64,000 bases of DNA, taken from the NCBI RefSeq assembly GCF_029892425.1, contig NZ_JARXWB010000012.1, positions 175,806-239,805 on the forward strand, in the 5' to 3' direction. Under the pieces are notes generated by a model. That model searched no databases. It was not told the origin of the DNA and worked only from the letters and a program-made list of their open reading frames with translations. The position numbers and the translations under genes are program-made. Origin of the DNA: Bradyrhizobium sp. BR13661. Lineage in GTDB: Bacteria > Pseudomonadota > Alphaproteobacteria > Rhizobiales > Xanthobacteraceae. Shown piece after piece: positions 44,023 through 52,903 of the stretch. Positions within the stretch are counted from its first letter, which is position 1. Each line of letters opens with the position of its first letter.

Positions 44023-45176
44023 GCGCGATCGCCCTCGCGATAGCACCCCTTGCACACCTCGGGTATGCGCCCCTCGCGGTGATCTCTGCGAAAGGTCTCA
44101 TAGGCCTCGCCATGCCAGATCGCGACGAGATCCTCGGCATTGCCGAGATCGACGACCTCAGGGTTGGCGATGGTGCAGCAGGGAACAGTGCGCATGTCGG
44201 AGGAGACATAGAGCCGCTCGAACGGCCACGGACAGAGCTTGTCGGTCTTGCGCCAGCTATATTTGTCGGTGACGTTCCAGAATGCCACACGCACGCCAAG
44301 CTCGCGGCCGCGCGCCATCAGCCTGTTACAGAGCTCCTCGGTGAAGGCGTCCTCCGCGACGATGTCGCGTAGCGCCTCCCCCCATTTGTCCTGCCCCCAA
44401 TTGGTAAGATCGAGCGAGAAGGCGAGGCTGGTGAAGCCGGCTTCCGCCGCGAGCTCGACAAAAGCCGGCAACTGATGCCGGTTGGACTGCTGCACCACCA
44501 CCCACATCTTGGTGCGATCGACGCCGATCTCGCGCGAATAGGCATTGATCAGCTTGCAATTGGCGATGACGCGCGAAAACACCGAGCCGCGGCGGATGCT
44601 CTCGAACGTGGCCTCGTCGGCGCCGTCGATCGAGATCTGAACCTCGTTCGGATCGGCGTCGATCAGCTTGCGGTAATTGTCGCGCAAATGCAGCAGCGAG
44701 GCATTCGTGGTGGTGCGCACCCAGATCTCGCGCTCGCGCGCATGACGGAGCATGGCGAAATAGGCGTCGCCCTGCATCAGCGGCTCGCCCATGCCCTGGA
44801 GTTTGATCTCGACCAGGCCGTATTGCTGGTCGAGCAATGCCTTGAAGCTCTCGAGCGGCATGTCGCCGGCGCGCTGGCCCTTATGCCAGTCGCTGACCTG
44901 GCACATGGTGCAGCGAAAGTTGCAGCGGCTGACATTCTCGATGTCGAGCTTGATCGGGAGATAGTCGATGATCGTGCGATCGGTCCGCGCACGCAGATAT
45001 TTTCCGTAATTCGCGCGTCGGCGCGGATCGAAGGCCAGGGCACGTTCGCGCTGGGCGGCATAGGCGGCCACCCCCATCGACGGCTCCGGCGCCGGCAGGT
45101 TGCGCAGGAACGCGGCACCCTGTGCCAACGCCTGGGCCAAGGTTGGTCGTTCGATCGTATCGGCGTCGTGAGCCAT
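44019..45176 (-). CDS. Radical SAM protein with SPASM-type C-terminus
   Basis: A 385-residue radical SAM enzyme. The cluster motif is CNFRCTMC (C85, C89, C92), followed by GMGEPLM and the SAM-binding ISIDGADEATFE. The C-terminus has further cysteines (LCPWPF, VPCCTIAN, VCKGCYREG) typical of a SPASM auxiliary cluster. Such enzymes carry out epimerisation, dehydration or oxidation at unactivated carbons. Being convergent with, and touching, the sugar operon suggests it acts on the same product, though a peptide substrate cannot be excluded. Confidence 0.87.
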   Translation of the reverse strand: MAHDADTIERPTLAQALAQGAAFLRNLPAPEPSMGVAAYAAQRERALAFDPRRRANYGKYLRARTDRTIIDYLPIKLDIENVSRCNFRCTMCQVSDWHKGQRAGDMPLESFKALLDQQYGLVEIKLQGMGEPLMQGDAYFAMLRHAREREIWVRTTTNASLLHLRDNYRKLIDADPNEVQISIDGADEATFESIRRGSVFSRVIANCKLINAYSREIGVDRTKMWVVVQQSNRHQLPAFVELAAEAGFTSLAFSLDLTNWGQDKWGEALRDIVAEDAFTEELCNRLMARGRELGVRVAFWNVTDKYSWRKTDKLCPWPFERLYVSSDMRTVPCCTIANPEVVDLGNAEDLVAIWHGEAYETFRRDHREGRIPEVCKGCYREGDRA

Positions 45177-45325
45177 TTGCGTCCGTTGCGGCGGGATCCC
45201 GGGGACCGGGACGTCTGGGCAGAACGCAAAACTGATTCGGGTTAAAATCGACCATCATTCGTGCGGCGTGGCAAGGCCCGGCCCGGCCGCTCCGTACAAC
45301 TCCGGTGGATCAACGAGGGCCGCGC

Positions 45326-46558
45326 TCAGATCACATAGAACCCGTGCGTGCCGTCGCGCCGGAGTTGGTCGACAAGGCCGTATTCCCAGTCCAGATAGGC
45401 CTGCATCGCCTGCTCGGCGATGTCGGTTCCCTCATAGGGGCGACGGTAGCGATGCGCCGGGTCGGGCTTCGGCAGGACCAGCGGCGGGCCGACCTCCAGC
45501 GTGCCGGCATAGCCACCTTCGAGCACATAGACTTCCCAGCCCATCTGCGCGAGCCAGGATGCCGTCATGTCGGCGCGGACGCCCTTGTCATCGGTCAGCA
45601 GAATGCGCGCACCGCGCACGGGTGCCGCCATATCGGTTTCCTGCACGAGCTGCCCACCGGGATAATGGCGGAAGCCCGGGAGGTGACCGGCCGTATACTC
45701 CTCGGCATCACGCACATCGAAGCGATAGAGCGTGCGACCGGTCTCCGCAATCAGCGCCGCCATCTCGTTCGCGCCGATATGGCGGACGCCGGCGCGATAG
45801 GCGACCTCACGGGCGTTGGCCGGCCCACCCTCGAACGAGCCGATGGCGCCGCGCCGGTCGGCGCCGTGCGCAAGCGTGTGCCGCGCCAATGTCCAGCCGA
45901 TCGTGCCGTTGCGCAGCGCCCGCACTTTATTCGGCACGCCGGCGTTGATCAGCGACTGGGTGCCGATGATCGAGCGGGTGCGGCCGGCGCAGTTGACGAT
46001 GATCGTGGTGTCGGGATCGGGCGCGGCCTGGCCGGCGCGCAGCACCAGCTCCGCGCCGGGCACGCTGACCGAGCCCGGAATGTTCATGGTTGCATATTCG
46101 TCGAAGCGGCGAACATCGAGGATCGCGATGTTCGCCTTGTCAGCGATCAGCTTTGCGACCTCGTCGGCGCTGAACGACGGCGTGTGGCGGCGCGCCTCGA
46201 CCAGCTCGCCAAAGGCCTTCGAGTAGGAATTGACGTCCTCGAACACCTCGTAGCCCGCCGCGCGCCAGGCTCTCAGCCCGCCATCGAGCGCGCTGACGTT
46301 GGTGTAGCCGAGCGCGGCGAGGCGCTCAGCGCCCGCCGCGACCAGCCCCTCGCCGTCGTCGAAGAGCACGACCGGCACGTCCTTGCGCGGCAGCCTCACC
46401 GCAGCCTCGATCGCGATCCGGTCCACGGCCATGTTCGCGGCGAACAGCGGATGGCCGGTGGCGAAGGCCGCCTCAAACCTGAGATCGAGCAGCGCAATCT
46501 CCTCACGCAGCAGCAGCGCGCGGCGGATATCGGCGGGAGTGACGGTCGATAGCTTCAT
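45326..46558 (-). CDS. Triple rhodanese-domain protein
   Basis: A 410-residue cytoplasmic protein with three rhodanese repeats (about 1-105, 125-235, 258-350) and a C-terminal tail (WEYGLVDQLRRDG). Only the middle domain has the persulfide-forming cysteine, C190 in VNCAGRTRS. The first domain has FDDGEG and the third TDDKGVRA at the active loop, so both should be inactive and structural or regulatory. It could shuttle sulfur, but no sulfur-metabolism partner is adjacent. Confidence 0.87.
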   Translation of the reverse strand: MKLSTVTPADIRRALLLREEIALLDLRFEAAFATGHPLFAANMAVDRIAIEAAVRLPRKDVPVVLFDDGEGLVAAGAERLAALGYTNVSALDGGLRAWRAAGYEVFEDVNSYSKAFGELVEARRHTPSFSADEVAKLIADKANIAILDVRRFDEYATMNIPGSVSVPGAELVLRAGQAAPDPDTTIIVNCAGRTRSIIGTQSLINAGVPNKVRALRNGTIGWTLARHTLAHGADRRGAIGSFEGGPANAREVAYRAGVRHIGANEMAALIAETGRTLYRFDVRDAEEYTAGHLPGFRHYPGGQLVQETDMAAPVRGARILLTDDKGVRADMTASWLAQMGWEVYVLEGGYAGTLEVGPPLVLPKPDPAHRYRRPYEGTDIAEQAMQAYLDWEYGLVDQLRRDGTHGFYVI

Positions 46559-46640
46559 GGCATGAACCCTGGTGCGGACAAGCCATGGGCTTTTGACCGA
46601 TTGTGGCGGGCTTGGCTAGCCACGCCGACGCATGGCGGCG

Positions 46641-47540
46641 TCAGCCCGCCAGTTGCTTCTCGATGATGCTGGCGACCCGCACCGGAGTTTCCAGCATGGA
46701 ATAATGGCCGGCGTCATCGACGGTCTCGAAGGTGACGCGGGGATAAGCGAGCGCAAAGGCATTCCGTAGCGGCTCGCCGCGATAGAACGGAATGTCCAGC
46801 GCGCCGGTCACGACATGCAGGGACGCCGCCAGCCCTCGGGTCTCGCCTGATATGGCAGAGGTCGTGAACATGGCCAGGTACCCACGCTTGGCCTCGACCG
46901 TCGAGGCCTCCCGCGCGATGGCGAGCTTGCGGCGGAGCCAACCTGCGCCGTAGCGGCTCGACGTGCGTGCCGTGATCGCGCGTCCGGCCGCCCCGTCGTC
47001 GTCGATGACGGCGTTGAGCGCCTTCATCGCGGCCTCATCGGCGCGGAAGCCGGTGGGCGGCACCGGCGAGAACAGCGTCACGCTCTGAAGCCGGGGCCCG
47101 GCTTGGAGCGCGATCTTCTGTGCCACCAGGCCGGACATCGAATGTCCGACGAGATGGAAGCGGGAGATCGCAAGCTCATCGGCGGTGTGCAGCACGTCGG
47201 CCACAGCTTCGTCCAGCGTGTAGCTGCCACTCACGTCGCGCGACCAGCCATAGCCGCGCAGATCCATGAACACGATGGTGTAACGCGCGGGATCGAGATA
47301 GGGCAGCACCGGCTCCCAGTTGACGTGATCACCAAGCCATTCGTGCAGCACGACACACACCGTGGGGCCGTTGCCGATGCGACAATGGCCGAGCCGGTTG
47401 CGGGTCGCCAGTTGCGGTGATGGCCAGGGAGATAACGGTGCGCTCGCAGCGCTGCCGGCGCCTTGCGCGAGGGCCGGCTTGGCGGTCATGGCAGCGGTGG
47501 CGGTCAGACCGAGGCCTTTCAGGACATTGCGGCGTTGCAT
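46641..47540 (-). CDS. Alpha/beta fold hydrolase, exported
   Basis: A 299-residue alpha/beta hydrolase with an N-terminal export signal (MQRRNVLKGLGLTATAAMTA, twin-arginine-like, ending ALA-Q). The nucleophile elbow is GHSMSG, the oxyanion region is VVLHEWLGDH, and a C-terminal acid/His pair is suggested by ALDIPF and DDAGHYSMLE. It resembles esterases and haloperoxidase-like hydrolases. A LysR regulator diverges 141 bp away, so the pair is probably a regulator-target unit. Confidence 0.86.
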   Translation of the reverse strand: MQRRNVLKGLGLTATAAMTAKPALAQGAGSAASAPLSPWPSPQLATRNRLGHCRIGNGPTVCVVLHEWLGDHVNWEPVLPYLDPARYTIVFMDLRGYGWSRDVSGSYTLDEAVADVLHTADELAISRFHLVGHSMSGLVAQKIALQAGPRLQSVTLFSPVPPTGFRADEAAMKALNAVIDDDGAAGRAITARTSSRYGAGWLRRKLAIAREASTVEAKRGYLAMFTTSAISGETRGLAASLHVVTGALDIPFYRGEPLRNAFALAYPRVTFETVDDAGHYSMLETPVRVASIIEKQLAG

Positions 47541-47681
47541 GTGTTTCCCCCGCGCCTTCTAATACGGCTGGCGCTGCATGCCTGATAGCGCGTGGGCCCA
47601 GTGCGGGAGAAATTGATTTCTGCAATGGGTTGATTGATAAATCTCATTCTGGCGTCCCGTCCCTCAGTTCTGAGCTTTCCC

Positions 47682-48545
47682 ATGCCGACCACCCTCGATA
47701 TCGATACGCTCCGCGCGCTGCTCGTCATCGTCGAGTCGAACAGCTTTTCGCGCGCGGCGGAGCAATTGGGGCGGTCGCAATCGGCGATCAGCCTGCAGAT
47801 CGCCCGGCTCGAAGCCGTGGTCGGCCATCCGCTGCTGGAGCGGGCACGCGGCCGCGTGCTCGGACCAACCGCGAAGGGTGAAGAACTCGTCGCTCACGCC
47901 CGGGAGATGATTGCGCTCAACGAGCGCGCAGTTGCTGCGATGCGTCGATCGAGGTCAGATCAGCGGATCAAGCTCGGCATGCCAGCAGATTTTCTCGAGC
48001 GCGGTTTCGCGTCGACCGTGGGTGACATCCGCTCACGCTTCCCCATGGTTCGGCTCTCGGTGCGCTCCGATGTGTCGGCACGGCTCGCCGAGGACATCGA
48101 TCACGGCCGGCTCGATCTCGCCTTCTACAAGCGCGCGCCTTCGAACGAAGCCGACGCGGCGATCGCGTTCGAGCCAATGGCCTGGTTCGGCAGGGCTGCG
48201 GCCTCAACCCGGCCGGGCGATGCCCTCCCGCTGGTCGCCTTTGCCGATGGTTGCGCCTATCGCGGCGAAGCGCTGCGCAGCCTGCGCCTGGTCGGACGAG
48301 AATGGACCATCGCCTGCGAAGCGCGCAGCCTCTCCGCGCTGGTCGGAGCCGTCAAGGCCGGCCTTGGCTATGCGGCATTGCCGATCAGACTTGGCGAGCG
48401 CAAATCGCTACGGCACGCGGCCGATCTGGTGGACCTTCCGCAGCTCAATGCCGTCGAGCTGACCCTTGGTGTCGCCCAAGGTTGCAACCTGCCGGTCGCC
48501 CGCGCGATCGGCAACATCATCGCCAAGCGTTGCGCGCTGGCGTGA
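47682..48545 (+). CDS. LysR-family transcriptional regulator
   Basis: A 287-residue LysR regulator with an N-terminal winged helix (LRALLVIVESNSFSRAAEQL and AISLQIARLE, about 8-65) and a substrate-binding domain (about 90-285). ATG at 47682 matches the family start; earlier Met codons lie in the promoter. It diverges from the exported hydrolase gene, and the gap holds GAGAAATTGAT and GATAAATCTC (about 47607-47645), a weak inverted pair that could be its site. Its last 138 bp overlap the converging PepSY gene. Confidence 0.9.
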   Translation: MPTTLDIDTLRALLVIVESNSFSRAAEQLGRSQSAISLQIARLEAVVGHPLLERARGRVLGPTAKGEELVAHAREMIALNERAVAAMRRSRSDQRIKLGMPADFLERGFASTVGDIRSRFPMVRLSVRSDVSARLAEDIDHGRLDLAFYKRAPSNEADAAIAFEPMAWFGRAAASTRPGDALPLVAFADGCAYRGEALRSLRLVGREWTIACEARSLSALVGAVKAGLGYAALPIRLGERKSLRHAADLVDLPQLNAVELTLGVAQGCNLPVARAIGNIIAKRCALA

Positions 48546-49721
48546 CGGCCGCAGCTTGCGGCGCGACAGGTACAAGAGCACGCCGGTGACCGCAAACAGC
48601 GGCATCAGCGCCGCGGCGATCATGAAGGCGAGCTTGCCCGGCCAGCCCAGCACCGCGCCGCGATGGATGTCGAGCACGCTCGCAATCGCCTTCTCGCCAA
48701 GCGTCTTGTCCGCATAGCGCTCTGCAGAGATGACCTGGCCGCTGAAGGCATCGATGCGAAATTCATCGCGCATGGACTCAAGCGTCGAGTCCTTCGGCCA
48801 CGACCGGATCCGCATCACCGTACCCGGACCGACAGGGAGCGTCAGCTGGACCCTGGCAAAACCGCCGCTCTCCTCCTGCCGGAGGGTCGCCCAGGCGCGG
48901 TCGAAGCCGACGGCCGGAGCCGGCTCGGCACGGCCAGCAGCACGTGCCTGCTTCGGCTGCATCTTCGCCGCCGCCACATGCGGGCGCGACAGCAGCCAGA
49001 CGACACCGTCCTTGTACCAGTCGAACGAGTACCAGAGCCCGGTCAAGGTCATCACGAGATAGATCGGCAGCACCCAGGTGCCGATGACGGCGTGCAGCGA
49101 GCGATGCAGGCCGCGGCCGCTGAGCCCGAGATTCGGCTTCAGCCACATCTTAACGCTGCTGGCGCGACGCGGCCAGCGCAGCACGAGACCCGAAACCAGC
49201 ATCACCATAAGCCCCAGCGCGGCAACACCGGTGATCTGGCGGCCCCAGCCCTTGGCGTCGCCAGGGATCAGCAGCCAGCGGTGCAGCCTGCGCACGGTCG
49301 CAAAGAAGTCCTCGCCGCGCGGAACACCAAGCACGCTGCCGTCGTAGGGGTCGACATAGAGCGAGGACGGCCGCGCGCCCTGCTCGTCACGGGCAAAGCG
49401 CACGTGCACCGCCGCCGAGGGATCGCTCGACAGCGTGATGGCCGCAACCTTGCCGGCATCCGGCACGCCCTTCAGGCGCGCCACCAGTTCGTCCGGCAGC
49501 AGCGCCGGCGCCGTCCGTGGCACGACCTGCAGGATGCCGGCATTCAGATGATCGACGATCTCGTCCTCAAAGCTCATGATCGTGCCGGTCAGCGCGATCA
49601 GACAGAGCAGCACAGCGAGCACGAGCCCGGCAATTGAGTGGACCTGGAGCAGCACCGTCTTGATCCTGTGCCCCAGCCTAAGCATTGGCGCAGCCCCTAC
49701 GAGCCGACCTGACCGAGGCAT
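48408..49721 (-). CDS. PepSY-domain membrane protein (siderophore-reductase type)
   Basis: A 437-residue inner-membrane protein with four membrane helices, first at about 27-50 (SIAGLVLAVLLCLIALTGTI) and last near 370-390. PepSY modules lie in the periplasmic parts, and conserved His occur in LHRWLLIPGD and LDIHRGAVLGWPG. This family includes FpvG-like reductases that release iron from siderophores, fitting the TonB receptor 27 bp upstream. The last 46 residues are unusual: they are encoded antisense to the end of the LysR gene. Starts at 49721 or 49685 are both possible. Confidence 0.86.
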   Translation of the reverse strand: MPRSGRLVGAAPMLRLGHRIKTVLLQVHSIAGLVLAVLLCLIALTGTIMSFEDEIVDHLNAGILQVVPRTAPALLPDELVARLKGVPDAGKVAAITLSSDPSAAVHVRFARDEQGARPSSLYVDPYDGSVLGVPRGEDFFATVRRLHRWLLIPGDAKGWGRQITGVAALGLMVMLVSGLVLRWPRRASSVKMWLKPNLGLSGRGLHRSLHAVIGTWVLPIYLVMTLTGLWYSFDWYKDGVVWLLSRPHVAAAKMQPKQARAAGRAEPAPAVGFDRAWATLRQEESGGFARVQLTLPVGPGTVMRIRSWPKDSTLESMRDEFRIDAFSGQVISAERYADKTLGEKAIASVLDIHRGAVLGWPGKLAFMIAAALMPLFAVTGVLLYLSRRKLRPSRQRATLGDDVADRAGDRQVATLGDTKGQLDGIELRKVHQIGRVP

Positions 49722-49748
49722 CCCCGCCTTCGTGCCACGCCGACATCG

Positions 49749-52079
49749 CTAGAACTTCACCGTCGCCGACAGGGAGATGCGCCGGCCATCGCCCATCGCG
49801 ACGTTCAAGGCGCTGCCGGTGGTGGACGTGTAGTAGACCTTGTCGAACAGGTTCTTGACGTTGAACTGATAGGTCACAGGCACTTTGTCCACTTTGGTGT
49901 CGTAGGTCGCAAAGATGTCTGCGACGGTATAGGCCGGCAGGAAGAACGTGTTGGCCGTGTCGCCCGGGCGGTCGCCGACATAATGCGCGCCACCGCCGAG
50001 CCGCAGACGTCCGGGCAACCGATCACCGAAATCGTAGACGAGATAGAGTGAAGTCGTGTTCATCGCGGCGTTCAGCAGCTTTGCGTTGCCGACGACAGGA
50101 TCATTGATCAGGCGCGCGTCTGTATAGCCGTAGCTGCCGATCATGGCCCACTCGTCCGTCAGCTTGCCGGTCACGTCCAGTTCGACACCGCGCGACCGGG
50201 CGGCGCCGGAGGCACGCCCCGTCGACTTGCCGCCGCCGATGTCATCCAGCACCAGCACGTTCTTCTTCTGGATGTCGTAGACCGCCAAAGTGCCCGATAG
50301 CCGCTTGTTGACGTCGAACTTGAGGCCGGTCTCCCACTGCGTTCCCTCTTCAGGCGCGATGGTGGAGTCGACGACGAATCCACTGGTGAACGCCGCGATG
50401 GTCGAGGTCGGCTTCAACGACTGGGTGTAGCTCACATAGTAGGAGAGCTCTTCGCTCAGCTTGACGATAACGCCGCCGAGCGGCAGCACCTTGTCGCCGG
50501 CCAGATTGGTGTTGGTGACGAAGGCAGGCCGGCCCTTCCCGGCGAGCTGCTCGTATTGCATCCAACGCACGCCGCCGACGAAAGATAGCCAGTTCGTCAG
50601 GTGGAAGGTGTCCTGGGCGAAGAAACCGCGGGTGCCGAGCTTATCAGTCTGCTCGCTATCGGTTGCCGAAACGGTCGTGCCCGGTGTGACCAGTCCGTAG
50701 ACCGGGTTGTAGAAGTTGAAGCTCGGCGTCGCCTGTCGGATCAGATCCCGGCGGTCGATGGTGCGATACAGCGCCTCGCCGCCGAACAGGATCTCGTTGC
50801 GGAAACCACCGGCCCAGACGTCACCCTGCATATAGGAGGTGCCGTAACTGGCGTTACTCAGAGAGTTCTGGGTGCCATCGTTGCTTCGCGTCTCGACGCC
50901 AGTCGTGGCGTTGACGCCGGTAATGCGAAGCTGGTTGGCGCTGTAGGTCTCGGTGTTGTAGCTGTAAGCCGCCGTGACTTTCCAGGTATCGTTGAGCTTC
51001 TGCTCGACCGAGCCCTGCACCAGGTCGGACGTACCCCACATGTTGTTGAAGGGCTCATCGAGCCGCCGCGTCGCCGGGATCGCCAGCGGGGCGCCTTTAA
51101 CGAAGGCGGTGCCGCGGTCGAATGGATAGATGAACTCGCGATGCTCATAGGTGAGCTGGACCGTCGTGCTCTCGCCGTACCAGGCGAGCGACGGGTTCAC
51201 CAGCATTTCACGATGGCGGCCGAAATTGCGCCAATAGTCCTCGCTGACGCCGTAACCGATGAAGCGATAGGCGAGCCCGCCGTCGCCGATCGGACCGGTG
51301 ATGTCGAGCGTGCCGTCGGCACCGTTGCGATTGTTCGCGTAGGTGGACCCGAGCAGCGTAACCGAACCGTGCTGATAGAGTTCCGGACGCTTGCTGATCG
51401 TGTTGACGATACCGCCAGGGTCCATGATGCCGTAGAGCAGGGAGGCCGGGCCTTTCAGCACCTCGACGCTGTCGACTGCGGCATTCAGGCTGCGCCCCTG
51501 CACCAGCGGCATGCCGTTGCGCATGATCGAGCCGTCACGATTGTCGCCGAAGCCGCGGCGGATCACCGCGTCTTGAGTCCCGGCGAGCGTGTTGGTCTGG
51601 GTGATGCCGCTGATGTTGACCAGCGCATCGTCGATGTTGCGCGGCAGCTGGTCTTTGATGACTTGAGCAGGAACGACATTGACGGATTGCGAGGTGTCGA
51701 GCGGCGACGCGCCGGAGCGCAGCGTGCTCGCGCTCGGCATCGCCCGATAGCCGAGCTTTGCGGCCTGTTGTGCGGCAGCGTCAGCCGCGGCGCGCTCCGA
51801 CAGCGTCGGCGCCGCGGGCGGAGCTGTAGCTGGGCTACGGCGCGCGGCTGCCTGAGTCCGTCGTTGGGACTGCTCCGAAGCTCGCGACGGTTTCGGCCGC
51901 TGTGTCGGTGCATCCACATTCACCGGCGGCAGCGCCGTTTGCGTCTGCGCGAAGCCGGTATTGGAGGGACATTCGGCGAGCAGCACAGCCGCACCGATGA
52001 GAAGGCTTGCGCGGCTCTTGCCGGCGCGATTTCGATGACCTCTGACGCGAGGGCCATCCACAAGGGCACGCACTTTCAA
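49749..52079 (-). CDS. TonB-dependent siderophore receptor
   Basis: A 776-residue outer-membrane receptor. After a signal (about 25-45, ending GFAQ) and a Pro/Arg-rich linker comes the plug domain (SVNVVPAQVIKDQLPRNIDD, DSVEVLKGPASLLYGIMDPG) and a beta-barrel ending LNVAMGDGRRISLSATVKF with a terminal Phe. The plug and barrel resemble ferrichrome/hydroxamate-type receptors. A PepSY protein follows, and an Irr-box-like site lies about 88 bp upstream, so iron control is likely. No siderophore synthesis genes are present; it may take up foreign siderophores. Confidence 0.92.
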   Translation of the reverse strand: MKVRALVDGPRVRGHRNRAGKSRASLLIGAAVLLAECPSNTGFAQTQTALPPVNVDAPTQRPKPSRASEQSQRRTQAAARRSPATAPPAAPTLSERAAADAAAQQAAKLGYRAMPSASTLRSGASPLDTSQSVNVVPAQVIKDQLPRNIDDALVNISGITQTNTLAGTQDAVIRRGFGDNRDGSIMRNGMPLVQGRSLNAAVDSVEVLKGPASLLYGIMDPGGIVNTISKRPELYQHGSVTLLGSTYANNRNGADGTLDITGPIGDGGLAYRFIGYGVSEDYWRNFGRHREMLVNPSLAWYGESTTVQLTYEHREFIYPFDRGTAFVKGAPLAIPATRRLDEPFNNMWGTSDLVQGSVEQKLNDTWKVTAAYSYNTETYSANQLRITGVNATTGVETRSNDGTQNSLSNASYGTSYMQGDVWAGGFRNEILFGGEALYRTIDRRDLIRQATPSFNFYNPVYGLVTPGTTVSATDSEQTDKLGTRGFFAQDTFHLTNWLSFVGGVRWMQYEQLAGKGRPAFVTNTNLAGDKVLPLGGVIVKLSEELSYYVSYTQSLKPTSTIAAFTSGFVVDSTIAPEEGTQWETGLKFDVNKRLSGTLAVYDIQKKNVLVLDDIGGGKSTGRASGAARSRGVELDVTGKLTDEWAMIGSYGYTDARLINDPVVGNAKLLNAAMNTTSLYLVYDFGDRLPGRLRLGGGAHYVGDRPGDTANTFFLPAYTVADIFATYDTKVDKVPVTYQFNVKNLFDKVYYTSTTGSALNVAMGDGRRISLSATVKF

Positions 52080-52166
52080 TTCACTTCCAGGTCACTGCAT
52101 TCACACAGGCGCATCTAGCAGCGGCGGCGAATGAAGAGAACCGTAAGTGAGCTTGAATAGCTCTAG

Positions 52167-52183
52167 TGTTGAATCGTTCTAAG
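52167..52183. promoter_or_regulatory. Irr-box (ICE)-like iron control element
   Basis: TGTTGAA-N3-TTCTAAG matches the rhizobial Irr consensus TTTAGAA-N3-TTCTAAA at 11 of 14 defined positions, the right half being nearly perfect. It lies about 88 bp upstream of the TonB receptor start in the 316-bp gap shared with the MarR operon. Whether it acts on the receptor, the MarR operon or both is not clear. The rest of the gap (52184-52395) shows an AT-rich stretch near 52360-52380 that could be the MarR promoter. Confidence 0.5.
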
Positions 52184-52395
52184 ACAGCGCGATCGCACGA
52201 TCATGCGCGACCCTTTCGTGAGCAGGAACGGGCGCGACACAATTGGAAAATGCACGAAATGGCCACGCGCGCCCATTGTCGATGCTGACCTCCCCGCCAT
52301 CGATGGCGCGATGGCTTCCGCTCACGTATTTTTGTTCAGCTGCACTGCACAGTCTATCTTTACAGTTTATCTTCATATATGTCATTCACTCCGCC

Positions 52396-52848
52396 ATGAT
52401 CAATACATCGGATCAGCGCCCGTCCGCGCGCGCTGGCGCGCTTGCCGAAGACCTCCGTTCCCTGGTCGGCAAGCTCAAGCGCCGGCTGCGCGAGCAGACC
52501 GGCCCGGAGGATTTGACGCCGTCCCAGGTGTCGATCCTGCTGCGCCTGGAGAAGGACGGCCCTGCCACGGTGTCGAGCCTGGCGCGGTCGGAAAAGATGC
52601 GTCCGCAATCAATGAGCACGGCAGTCTCTGCTCTGCTCACCGCTGGCCTCGTCAGCGGCGCGCCCGATCCCGACGACGGCCGTCAAACCATTCTGTCGCT
52701 GACCAAAGCGTGCCGCGAGAGGATCCGGGTCGGCCGTGCCGCCCGGCAGGATTGGCTCTCGCGCACCATTTCGGCACGGCTATCACAGCGAGAGCAGGAC
52801 GAACTCGCCTCCGCCGTCTCCCTGCTCAAGCGGCTTGTGAACGATTGA
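52396..52848 (+). CDS. MarR-family transcriptional regulator
   Basis: A 150-residue regulator from the ATG at 52396 (MINTSDQ). The winged helix is at about 38-95 (SQVSILLRLEKDGPATVSSL, RPQSMSTAVSALL, and the wing DPDDGRQTILSL). A longer open frame to 52243 covers the promoter and is not credible. It leads an operon with the isochorismatase-like, membrane and MFS genes, which it probably represses together with itself. Confidence 0.9.
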   Translation: MINTSDQRPSARAGALAEDLRSLVGKLKRRLREQTGPEDLTPSQVSILLRLEKDGPATVSSLARSEKMRPQSMSTAVSALLTAGLVSGAPDPDDGRQTILSLTKACRERIRVGRAARQDWLSRTISARLSQREQDELASAVSLLKRLVND

Positions 52849-52903
52849 CACAGCGCCGCCACGCCCGCCTCGCGGAACTTGCGGCTGCCGAAAGGACACG
52901 ATC

